The notes below the pieces were generated by a model that saw nothing but the letters and a program-made list of their open reading frames with translations, had not been told where the DNA came from and made no database searches. From Tupaia tana (Eukaryota > Chordata > Mammalia > Scandentia > Tupaiidae), in NCBI GenBank assembly GCA_026018925.1, contig JAKSZU010000006.1, positions 198,201,449-198,265,448 of the forward strand: a stretch of DNA of 64,000 bases, written 5' to 3'. Positions 21,111 through 30,130 of the stretch are shown piece after piece (positions within the stretch are counted from its first letter, which is position 1; each line of letters begins with the position of its first letter). Made by a program: the position numbers and the translations under genes.

Positions 21111-21334
21111 TTGTAGTAGTGAAAGTGCTGATTTTAGATTGTCATTTGGGGTGACAGGACAAGGTGACAAATGCAGACAAAATGGTTAGTAGTGGGCTCT
21201 TGGAAATAGTGTCTTAATGCAGTTGTTACTTTGATTTATCTTTAAAACAGTTAATTGACCTTGTTTTTCTATTTCGATATTCTCTTTGGAAGGCTGACAC
21301 GTTATATTGCTAGTGTTTGAATAGTGGAACCCTT

Positions 21335-21570
21335 GTGTAGCAGTTAAGAGATGCCTTTTTTGAGTTAGACAGACCTGGCCTAAAATCCAGGCTCTACCAT
21401 TTAGTATTTTTTGAGCTTTGGCAAGTTTTACCCAGTTTCTCTCAGCTTCAGTTTCTTCAACACAAAAGTACCATCCTGACAGATTCTCGAGAGGATTAAA
21501 TATGGAAATTTTTGTTAAGAATTTAACAATGACTGGCACATATTTAATACTCAATAGGTGGTTGCTCTTA
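21335..21570 (+). mobile_element. MIR copy, near full length
   Basis: Full MIR order: 'gtgtagcagttaagagatgcc', 'cagacctggcctaaaatccaggctctacca', 'ctttggcaagttttaccca', 'tctcgagaggattaaatatgg', 'actggcacatatttaatactcaatagg'. Confidence 0.85.
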
Positions 21571-21639
21571 TTATCACATATAGTTCAATCTCTTCAAGAA
21601 GATTTTTATAATAATATGGGTGCAATGCAAAGATTGTAC

Positions 21640-21870
21640 TCTGTATCATCTGATAGACTCAGATCTGAAGCCCAGTTATGCCCTTTAACAACTCCATACT
21701 CTTGGGCAACTCACTTGTGCTCTGAGCTTTAATTTCTTCCTCCATGAAATAGGGTCAGTAATGCTTACCTTATTGAAGGTTATGAGGATTAGAAATAATG
21801 TAGATCAAGTGTTAAACTCTGTGCCTGGAGCAAAGTCGGTATTCATTAAATGATTGCTATCATTCTTGCT
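21640..21870 (+). mobile_element. MIR copy, second, in tandem
   Basis: 'ctgaagcccagttatgccctttaacaac', 'cttgggcaactcacttgtgctctgagctttaatttcttcc', 'tatgaggattagaaataatgtag' and 'tgtgcctggagcaaagtcggtattcattaaatg'. Confidence 0.85.
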
Positions 21871-22150
21871 ATAAAGCTAATCAATATCAACATTTTAAGG
21901 CTTTTTATATTTTCCCTCATATCTTTGCTTTTTTACCTTTAGTTGTAATTCTTTTAAGGAATCAGATATGCATAGGTAAGACTGCAATTTAAAGAACAGT
22001 TTAAGAAATTATATAAAAATTTATTATAATACTACGTTTAGTGCAAAAATAGTAAGAAGTAATAGATAATTAGTAGAAAAGGATGTATACTCAGAGTCTA
22101 GCTTGGGAGTTGCTTGCCAGAACCTTGCCTCTTAAAGAAGGGAAGTGGTG
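21871..22150. other. Unassigned AT-rich stretch
   Basis: About 280 bases upstream of the RPS27 retrocopy. No promoter element or repeat recognised. Confidence 0.35.
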
Positions 22151-22151
22151 C

Positions 22152-22500
<349 letters not shown>

Positions 22501-22529
22501 ACAAAAGAAAACAAAACAAAACAAAAACC

Positions 22530-22754
22530 CAAGAAGGGTAGTGGTTTCTTTTCTCACAGTTGCCCCCTCACAGACTTCATTGAAAAGGTGGTTGTCAAGG
22601 ACTTCTCAACCTGTGCTGGCCAGCAGATCAGCCACCTATCAATAGTGTGCCGGACTGAGGGAGGGTTCACTGGCTGGCTAGCGTTTGTGATGTTGTGGTA
22701 CTAAGTTCCCCTGTGGAGGCTGCCCAGGTGGACTTATGTTTTCTTGCTATTATG
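22530..22754. other. Unassigned moderately GC-rich block after the RPS27 copy
   Basis: 'gccccctcacagacttcattgaaaaggtggttgtcaaggacttctcaacc' and 'gtgtgccggactgagggagggttcactggctgg' look like a piece of an mRNA, but I cannot name it. It could be a second retrocopy fragment or sequence carried along with the first. Confidence 0.3.
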
Positions 22755-23165
22755 TTACTAAATGAAATACCTGAAAAAGTATATAAAAAGTAGAGGTTTA
22801 TTTAAGAATATAAAGAGTAGAGGTTTATTTGACTCATGATTCTGGTGGCTACAAGGTCCAAAGGCATGGGTCAGCAGCACAGCATGACTGACAGAAGCAG
22901 AGAGGATAACAGGTATATGCAGAGAGAGACATGGGGGTAGCCATCTTCCTTTTATGACAACACTATCTTATTAGTAGGGCTAAAATGCTCTGGGTCTCTC
23001 AACACGGCAGTAACCCATTCATGACAGTGATGCCCCCATGATCCAGTCACCACCCACTAGGCCTTACCTCTTGAAGGTCTTACCAATTCCTAGTGTCATT
23101 ACACTGGGACCCACATTCCAAAACATGAACCTTTTGGGGAGCGCTATGCATCTTGCTTCCTTCCC
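22755..23165 (-). mobile_element. MaLR LTR (MST/THE1-like), antisense
   Basis: 'gaggtttatttgactcatgattctggtggctacaag', 'ggcatgggtcagcagc', 'agtaacccattcatgacagtgatgcccccatgatccagtcaccacccactaggcc' and 'attccaaaacatgaacctttt' follow a reversed MaLR LTR. There is a short internal duplication of 'agtagaggtttattt'. Confidence 0.7.
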
Positions 23166-23348
23166 ATATTTGGAGTATGCTGCTGGGCATGATCCATTCA
23201 GCCAGCCTGCCTGCCTTCTTTCCTTCCACCCACCCATCCTCCAGGTGCTAGGTAGTTGTGAACAGATAAAGTCCTTGCTCTGAATGAGTTTTACATTTTA
23301 GAAATTCAAAATATTTTAAAATCTGTTATTTTGTTTGCTTTTTAAAAC
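23166..23348. other. Short unassigned stretch
   Basis: Includes 'aggtgctaggtagttgtgaacagataaagtccttgctctgaatgag', which resembles the ancient 'gataca...tccctgccctcaaggagc' repeat. Not separable by eye. Confidence 0.3.
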
Positions 23349-23359
23349 AAGTATGTGAA

Positions 23360-23633
23360 ATTTTTTTTTTTTTTTTTTTTTTGGATAAGTTTTTGCTTTA
23401 GGGTGCGTGCGCTCGCCAGACAGACAGAGACAGAGAGACAGAAAGCAGGAAATTGCCCCCTAGGGGGGATGGCCACGCCACAATTCCTTCTCCTCCATTC
23501 TCCTCTCGGGATCTTGGGCACGCACGCACGCACACATGCCCGGCGTGAGTTTAAGCCACCGGGTCCGGGACTTGAACCGCGGTCGACTGCGTGGGAGTCC
23601 AGCGACATAGCCATTACGCTAACTGCTGGTCCC
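23360..23633 (-). mobile_element. SINE-A copy, young, antisense
   Basis: T22 tail, variant 'ggataagtttttgctttagggtgcgtgc', and reversed head. Target-site duplication aagtatgtgaa at 23,349 and 23,634. Confidence 0.95.
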
Positions 23634-23649
23634 AAGTATGTGAATTTTA

Positions 23650-23800
23650 AATCATTTAGTACTTTAACTTGATAGATGAGGAAACAAAGATATTTTGATG
23701 TTAAATGATCTACTCAGGATAATCATTCTATGAACAGAACTCATTGGTTTTCATTCTTAGCATCCTTTCATCTGTGACACTCTTCTACTTTAAATATATT
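23650..23800 (-). mobile_element. MIR fragment, antisense
   Basis: 'ttgatagatgaggaaacaaagatattttgatg' and 'gatctactcaggataatcattctatgaacagaactc' fit the reversed MIR. Strongly diverged. Confidence 0.5.
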
Positions 23801-23869
23801 GTCCATTATTGAAACACTTTTTTACACTATGTTTTTTTTCCTAATATTGCCATCCCAGGTAGCCAAGAG

Positions 23870-23953
23870 AATTTGAAAGAACATTAAATTAGTTCAGCTG
23901 ACCTTGCTTTAATCTTCCAATGTGTCTCCTTGCTCTTAAGATGAGATTGGAGG
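23870..23953 (+). mobile_element. L2 LINE fragment, left part of a split copy
   Basis: 'gctgaccttgctttaatcttccaatgtgtctccttgctcttaagatgagattgg' is L2-like and is continued from about 24,430 after two nested SINEs. Confidence 0.5.
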
Positions 23954-24124
23954 GGACCAGCAGGTGGCATGGTGGTTAAGGTGCTGGACATTCCCACCTG
24001 GCTGACTACGATCTGAGTCTCGGACCTGGTAGCTTGCTTTTTTACTTTCTTTCTCTCTCTCTCGCTGGTCAAAAAAAAAATTTTTTTTAAAAAAGAATGA
24101 ATAAAATTAAATAAAGTAATTCTT
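23954..24124 (+). mobile_element. SINE-B copy, sense, itself hit by a SINE-A
   Basis: 'ggggaccagcaggtggcatggtggttaaggtgctgg' head, 'ggacctggtagcttgc' and 'ctctcgctggtcaaaa' tail. The next SINE-A sits in its A/T-rich tail, so SINE-B was there first. The last tail bases continue at 24,403. Confidence 0.9.
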
Positions 24125-24402
24125 TTTTTTTTTTTTTTTTTGGAGAGGTTTTTGCTATAGGGCGCGTGTGTTTGCCAGAAAGACAGAGAGAGACAGAGAG
24201 AGACAGAGAGACAGAAAGCGAGAAATCACCCCCCAGGGGGGATGGCCATGCCACAATCCCTTCTCCTCCATTCTCTTCTCGGAATCTTGGGCACGCACGC
24301 ACATGCGCCTGGCGTGAGTTTAAGCCATCGGGTCCGGGACTCGAACCGCAGTCGGCTATGTGGGAGTCCAGCGACATAGCCATTACGCTAACTGCTGGTC
24401 CC
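24125..24402 (-). mobile_element. SINE-A copy, antisense, nested in SINE-B
   Basis: T-run, 'ggagaggtttttgctatagggcgcgtg', an extra 'agagagac' unit, and reversed head. Perfect 15-base target-site duplication aataaagtaattctt, made from the SINE-B tail. Confidence 0.96.
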
Positions 24403-24429
24403 AATAAAGTAATTCTTTAAAAAATAAAA

Positions 24430-24965
24430 AGATGAAATTGGAAATCCATAATGTCACCTACAGTGCCCTGCATCATCTGGCCAATGCCACCCTACCAGCT
24501 CTATCTTAGGACCTTCTCCCAGTTATTACTTGTCTTCCAGAAAAGCAACTTTCTTTCCTTACCTCTGAAGCATTGTGTTCTCTCCAACTTCAGCACTTTG
24601 CTGTGCCCTGTGCTTAGAATACGACTCTCTGTACCCTTCCTGTGTCTCCTCCCCTTACCTTCACCAAGCTAATACCATGCACCTCGTAACTCCTGGCTTT
24701 CATGCCACTTCTGAGGGAGACGGTCCTTGTCCCCAGCCAAGGTCAGGCCCCAGAGCCCAAGATGCTGTAACACCCTGGGCGCCTTCCCTTCACAGTGCAC
24801 CCGTCACAGCCCATGGATATGACGACTGCCTGCCTTCTGTCTTGGAATGGTTAGAGGGTAAGCAGTGTGAGGCAGGAACCCTAGTTATGTTGATCCCATT
24901 GTTGTTTCCCTTGTTAGTACTGGGTCTCCTCTAGGCTCTTCAGCATATGTGAATAAATGAATGAA
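24430..24965 (+). mobile_element. L2 LINE 3' region, right part
   Basis: 'ctgcatcatctggccaatgccaccctaccagctc', 'ttctctccaacttcagcactttgctgtgccctgtgcttagaat', 'ctcctggctttcatgccacttctgagggagac' and the end 'gaataaatgaatgaatgaat'. A typical L2 3' end. Confidence 0.8.
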
Positions 24966-25046
24966 TGAATATCTGAGTAGCACAAAACTGAGAGCAGCTT
25001 GAGCAAGTTTAAATGCTCAAGCATTTAATACATTAATTTAGATGCA

Positions 25047-25049
<3 letters not shown>

Positions 25050-25081
<32 letters not shown>
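25050..25081. repeat. (TTA)n microsatellite
   Basis: Ten perfect TTA/TAT units followed by (TG)n and (GA)n at the reversed tail of a SINE-C copy. Confidence 0.9.
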
Positions 25082-25312
25082 GTGTGTGTGGAGAGAGAGA
25101 GAGAGAATGAGAATGAGTGTGTGTATGTTGGGGGGGATTAGACTAGGTCTTCCTAGGTGATGATCTTCCTGCCCTAGCCTTCTGCATCGCTGTGATTCCA
25201 AGGTGTGCAACACTTTTCAGGGCGGGCTGGAAGTTGAACCTGGGCCTCCCATGTGGTCTCAGCCTGCCAACCAGCAGCGTCTAGCATGGGCTACTGCAGC
25301 TGGGCCTGTGAT
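25075..25312 (-). mobile_element. SINE-C copy, antisense
   Basis: (GA)n block, 'aggtgatgatcttcctgccctagccttctgc', 'gaagttgaacctgggcctcccatgtggtc' (reversed B box) and reversed head ending 'ctactgcagctgggcc'. Confidence 0.65.
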
Positions 25313-25437
25313 GCAAATTTAGTAATGAAGACAGCTTATGAAATAGTGCAGATTTTTCATGTTTACTAATTGAAATAAGTGATGAGAAAGCAACTATTAA
25401 GTTCGGAAACTTCATAAAATGGCAGTAGGTTCACTTG

Positions 25438-25585
25438 CAAGGTGCAGAGTTGGGTGCAGTTACATGAAGCTGAGACCACATGGGAGGCCTGGGTTCAATT
25501 CCTAGGCCAACTTAAACAGGTGGAGCACACCTGTAATTCTAGCTAACCGGGAGACTGGGACAGAAGGGTCATGGCATTGCAAGAA
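25438..25585 (+). mobile_element. SINE-D copy (tRNA head plus 7SL/Alu-like body), sense
   Basis: Head with B box 'gggttcaattcctag', then 'ggtggagcacacctgtaattctagctaaccgggagactgggacagaagggtcatggcattgc'. Confidence 0.6.
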
Positions 25586-25599
25586 AATACTTTTCTCTC

Positions 25600-25860
25600 T
25601 TGCATTAATGCTAGCAGGTGGTAGGGGCTGCATTTCTATATGGCTCACTGTGGTTCAAATCCTGGATCTGGTAGCTTGAAAATCGTGGTTGGTTTATGTG
25701 TGTGTGTGTGTGCCCAAAATGCCAAGAAAAAATTGGAGAAGAAGAGATTGTGGAGTGGCCATCTCCCCTGGGGGATGATTTCTCACTTTCCCTCTCTCTG
25801 TCTCTCTCTGGCGAGCACATGCTCCCTATAGCAAAAACCTAAGAAACAAAACTAAACAAA
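25600..25860 (+). mobile_element. SINE-A copy, sense, older
   Basis: 'taatgctagcaggtggtaggggctgc' head is degraded. 'ggagaagaagagattg', 'ctccctatagcaaaaacc' and a (CAAAA)-like tail are clear. Confidence 0.8.
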
Positions 25861-26009
25861 ACTCATTTTTTAAAAAAAAGTGACAAAGGAGAACACAAAT
25901 ACAGAGCCTGGGGAAAGAAAACAAACCAAGTTATTTGTTTTTGTCTCTTTCTTATCAGCTGTGAACAATTTGAAGTCAAGTGCCAGAACTTGTTTATGTC
26001 CTCAAAAAA

Positions 26010-26080
26010 AAAAAAAAAATAGTGGTTGATTCATAGTAGCTGTTGAGTAAATGTTGAATGAATGAATGATACACCTCTCA
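26010..26080 (+). mobile_element. L2 LINE 3' terminus fragment
   Basis: 'gattcatagtagctgttgagtaaatgttgaatgaatgaatg' is the L2 terminal 'ataataggcactcaataaatgtttgttgaatgaatgaatg' type end. Confidence 0.65.
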
Positions 26081-26134
26081 CTTTGAAGCAAATTTCTTGT
26101 GTTCTTAATGCTGGTATTAGAAGTAGGAATAGTA

Positions 26135-26386
26135 GGGGCCAGCAGGTGGTGTGCATGTTATGTTGCTGGACTCCCACGTGGATGACCATGGTTTGAGTTC
26201 TGGACCCAGTGACTTGAAAATCTCGCCAGGTGCATGTGTGTGCATGCCCAAGATCCTGGAGAAGAGTGGAGGAGAAGGAATTGCAGTGTGACCATCGCCC
26301 CTGGGGGTGATTTCTCTCTTTCCCTCTGTCTCTGCCTCTCTGGTGAGCTCACACACCTAAAGCAAAAACCTCTTAAAAAACAAAGG
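26135..26386 (+). mobile_element. SINE-A copy, sense
   Basis: Head 'ggggccagcaggtggtgtgcatgttatgttgctgg', B box 'ggtttgagttctgg', middle 'gagaagagtggaggagaagg' and tail 'aaagcaaaaacctcttaaaaaac'. Confidence 0.9.
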
Positions 26387-26404
26387 GAATTAAGAGTAGT
26401 ATGA

Positions 26405-26565
26405 TTTTTGGAAGGAATATTGGATCTAGAATCAGAGAGACCCAGGTTTAAAACATTTAAAATGAGAGTAATTATGCTTACCAAGCACATATGGGAGGGT
26501 GCTATATAGATGTGCCTTTGAAGTCCTTAGCAAGCACCAGGCACATGTAGCAAGTCTTCAAGATA
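26405..26565 (+). mobile_element. MIR fragment
   Basis: 'atattggatctagaatcagagagacccaggttt', 'aaaatgagagtaattatgcttacc' and 'agcaccaggcacatgtagcaag' in MIR order, with the centre deleted. Confidence 0.65.
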
Positions 26566-27267
26566 CTGGAGTTTCCTGTTTCTTCCTCTCACTCTTCGGT
26601 CTAATCCCAAAAAGATTTTGGGGAAAGATGGTATAAAAATCATTAGCAAAGACAAAGAGACCCTTAAAGTAGAATCATAGCAATCGAGCTATGACTCATA
26701 TTTATCTAAGCAAGCATGATGCTGGGATGCTTAAGGAGCAGGACAGTACATTGTGTAGGAATTGGGGAACAACATTCCCATTATTATTGTCTGTGGTCGG
26801 CCTATTACTACAAGAGAGTGACCTGATGTCCTTAGGTCCAAAACTTTCCGTTTTGACTGCCACTATTTATGTTTTCCCCATCTTATTAATATCACCTAAC
26901 TCCAGTTCTTCCTCTTGTGAGTTCTTTTAGTCACTCTATTCTGTTCTCCATAGTAAATTCTCCTGTTTCCATCAAGGCCAGTTCAAATTGTTAGGATGGG
27001 TGGGTGTAGGGTATGTTAAGTACTTATAGATGCACCGAGTTCCTTGAGTTCCACACAGATTTCTTCTAGGATGTGACTAGGAGTAGGCCAGTTACTCTCC
27101 AGTCTCCGAGCTCCTACCTCTGATCTAATTATAATACAGAGGAAAGAGAAATGTGGCCAGTTTTCCACAAATGGTTTCAGACAGCACAAAAGACTCAGGA
27201 TCAACCATAAGGATCTGTGTGGGTCTTGTACCAGGCTCACTATGGTTACAAGCTAGCAAGTCTTCTT
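26566..27267. other. Unassigned stretch
   Basis: About 700 bases. A 79-codon frame at 26,691-26,930 matches nothing I know. No repeat landmark found. Confidence 0.35.
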
Positions 27268-27560
27268 CTTCTTTTTTTTTTTTTAATTTGTTATATGGCA
27301 TATATACTTGCCTAGGGTTAGGGGAGGTGGGAGGAAACGAGAAATCACCCCCTTCCATGGGGGATAGCCATTCCACAGTCTCTTTTCTTTCATTCTCCTC
27401 TTGGGACTTTGGACATTTGCGTTGCCGCGCACGCACACATGCACACATGCGCCCCGTGTGATTTTTTTCAAGCTTCTGGGTCTGGGACTTGAACCATGCT
27501 GTTGCCATATAGGATCCAGCAGCCTTAACTGTCTTAACCTCTACACCATCTGCTGGCCCA
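27268..27560 (-). mobile_element. SINE-A copy, antisense, older
   Basis: 'taatttgttatatggcatatatacttgcc', 'gggggatagccattccacagtctc' and reversed head 'accatctgctggccca'. The purine block is replaced by 'taggggaggtgggaggaa'. Confidence 0.8.
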
Positions 27561-27619
27561 AAAGCTAGAAGTCATTTTATAGCTGTATCAGTCTGGTTCT
27601 CTTTTATAGGACTTATTAG

Positions 27620-27845
27620 GTAGTGAAAAATATGCAAGGCATTGGAGATAGAAAAATAGTTTCTAGTTTCTCAGGGAATTGGGAGTCTAGTAAGGGAGAC
27701 AGACACATGAACAAACACGGTACTGTCTAGCAGGGGCAACAGGGGTACATGGACAAGGGACAGAGGGGGAAGTGATGATTACTTGGGTCTGGACAGTTCA
27801 GGGATGGTGACACAGCTTGTCTATTGAAGAATAAATTAGAGTTTG
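27620..27845 (+). mobile_element. Ancient mammalian interspersed repeat
   Basis: 'aaggcattggagatagaaaaatagtttctag...ggagtctagtaagggagacagacacatgaacaaac' follows the same mammal-wide repeat as 8,215-8,436, further 3'. Confidence 0.5.
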
Positions 27846-28029
27846 CTGTGTGTACATGGTTGGATGGGTAATAGCCCATGGAAAGACAGGGGCAGTGTGG
27901 CAGGGGTCTTTATATACTGTTGCTGTATTGCCAAGTGTGAAGTCTGTTAAGTTCGGCAAAGCAAGATGGGTGACAGAATATCTTTGGAATTTCAAAAATA
28001 AAAATAGGGTCATTTCAAAAATAAAAATA

Positions 28030-28232
28030 GGGCTGGCTGATGGTATGATAGTTAGGGTGGTAGGATCCCATGTATCCAACTGTATGGTTTGAGTCCTGGA
28101 CATGGTGGCTTGAAAAACACATTGGGTACATGTGTGCATGCCCAGAATTCCAAGGGAGAATGGAGGAGAAGGAATTGCCACATGCCCCATGTGAGTGCAT
28201 GTACCCTACAGCAAAAACTAAAAATAAATGAA
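28030..28232 (+). mobile_element. SINE-A copy with internal deletion, sense, older
   Basis: 'gggctggctgatggtatgatagttagggtgg' head and 'accctacagcaaaaac' 3' motif. The CT-rich block is lost ('attgccacatgccccatgtgagtgc'). It is flanked by a 20-base repeat of 'tcatttcaaaaataaaaatag' type at 27,993 and 28,011. Confidence 0.75.
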
Positions 28233-28394
28233 ATTAAAGCATTTACTCTGCTTAGGATGATTTGGGTAATATTTTTGCTAAAGGCAGAGGCATATACTAC
28301 TTATCAGATATGTCTGAGATTGTATTAATTCATTTAAGAGAAAGGAGTCTAACTTTGTCCTTCACCAGTCTGTATTTAGGGAGCTCATCTGGTA

Positions 28395-28608
28395 AGTAAA
28401 AATTAAAAAATATATATTTATTTAATTCCATTTGTTATTATTATTTTAAATTTGACCAGACAGAGAGAGAGAGAGAGAGACAGAGGGGGGGGGGGGGAAA
28501 GGGAGAAAGGGAAAGTGGGATAGTATGCTGCCAGGTCCAGGACTTGAACTGTGGTCTGACACATGGGAATTTAGTGCCTCTATCCACCACGCCATCTGCC
28601 GACCCCGG
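28395..28608 (-). mobile_element. SINE-B copy, antisense
   Basis: Reversed tail, 'aaatttgaccagac', (GA)n and a G13 run, 'gccaggtccaggacttgaac', reversed head 'ccatctgccgacccc'. Confidence 0.88.
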
Positions 28609-29640
28609 AATGCACAATTTTTGAGTCACCTGACTAAGGTCATCTGTTCTATGGAATGCTGTACCCTCTTAGTGAAACAAATACCATCATAAAAAGCAGA
28701 ACGAATTCAATCCGATCCTTTCTCCATTGGAGGAGTGGTTTATTTTGGTGCAGATGTGGTTCTCAGGGAATCCGTATGATAGCCAGAAGTAAAGTGGAGG
28801 GTGGTGGCCTCAACTATGTTCACCCCTGACTGCCTGTGAGTCACATGGGATCCGGGATGTCATGTACCTTTAAATCATCTATGCACCTATTTCATGGCCT
28901 TCCCGAAGGCCAGAGAACTGGGTAGTCAGTTTATAGTTCTAAGAACTGGAGCAGGACTGCTGTGCTTGCAGTTGCATGCTTTTTATGGAACAGGTAATGT
29001 TGTTTAGGGAATTTAGGCAGCTGGAACCTGCTGCATTAGCAATTTGGACTGAAGAAGAATTTGGGGGTAAAAAAATAAAGCTCATTATATAATTTCATTT
29101 GGGTATTTAGGAGGCCGAGTGGGCAGGGGATGAGAGTATTTTAAAGGCAGTCAGAATTTCATAAACAGCTTCCCCTCTATTCATTTTTTACTGTAAGAGC
29201 TGGATTTAACAAGGATGACCAAGTGCCTGTTTTGAAAAGGGCAGTCCTGTTCTTTTGCTGTTTCTTAGCTGTTTTGTTAGTTGGAGCAAAACGACAGCTC
29301 GGCTCTTTTTTATTTTATTTTTTTTTCCTGCAGCATTAGAAGAAAGGAGGGTCGCCTGATGAATGGGGTTGGAAGCTAGAACCCAAAGTGTCAGGCTGTG
29401 GGGATGAGGACGTGAAAGGAGCCTGTGTGGCCTCAGACGTAGGGTGTGAGACTGCCTTTTTGAAGCCTGTTGACAATCTCATCCTAATTTAACCTTCTGT
29501 GGAATTATTCCATGAGATGTGGTAGCCAACCTCAGGCTTCCTAGAGAATAGGATCTGACAACTCTGTTAAGAAGTTTACCCAGAAGGCCTGGCAAAGTGG
29601 ACCCCTTCATTAGAACCAGAGTAACAATGACAAACAAAAC
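28609..29640. other. One kilobase of unassigned sequence
   Basis: Moderate GC, no repeat landmark. A 65-codon minus frame at 29,479-29,676 matches nothing known to me. It marks the start of the SINE-A-free interval. Confidence 0.4.
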
Positions 29641-30080
29641 CCTCCAGTACTGGAAAAAACACATCCAGTTTTTCATACCGGCCTCACCTCACTGCTCACT
29701 GTAAAAAACCTGAGTCCTCACCCAAAACTAAAATTGATGTCATTGTAACCTTTGGTTATTTTTTGTGGTGTCAAACTTTTGTTTTATTTTCATAAAAAAA
29801 ATGGAAATCTTTTCTAATCTTTCTTTCCGTAAAATTACAAAAGATAATAGGACCAGATTCAAACAGAATGAGAAGTATTAGTAAGTCCGAGTCTGACTTT
29901 AAAAAACAGGGATAAGGGAGGAGGGAAAGAAGATGGTAAGGAAGAAGGAAAAAAACAGAGAGGGAAGGAAAGAATTGAGGAAAAAGAAAGGACTGAGGGA
30001 GAGAGAATGTATCTTCCGGTTGGCCCTAAAATGCATCTTAGAGGGAAACCAACATTTAGGTGGTTTCTTTATTCGGCATT
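29641..30080. other. Unassigned stretch with purine-rich run
   Basis: A purine-rich run at about 29,907-30,007 (GGA/GAA-like) gives a chance minus-strand frame. No repeat family assigned. Confidence 0.35.
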
Positions 30081-30081
30081 C

Positions 30082-30130
30082 TATTTGGTTGTCGGGAAAG
30101 TCATGACACATTTGTACATAGAAAGATAAT
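30082..30130. mobile_element. Mariner-like MITE, copy 3 (left arm only)
   Basis: TA, then 'tttggttgtcgggaaagtcatgacac' and the centre 'catagaaa'. The right arm has been lost. Confidence 0.6.
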
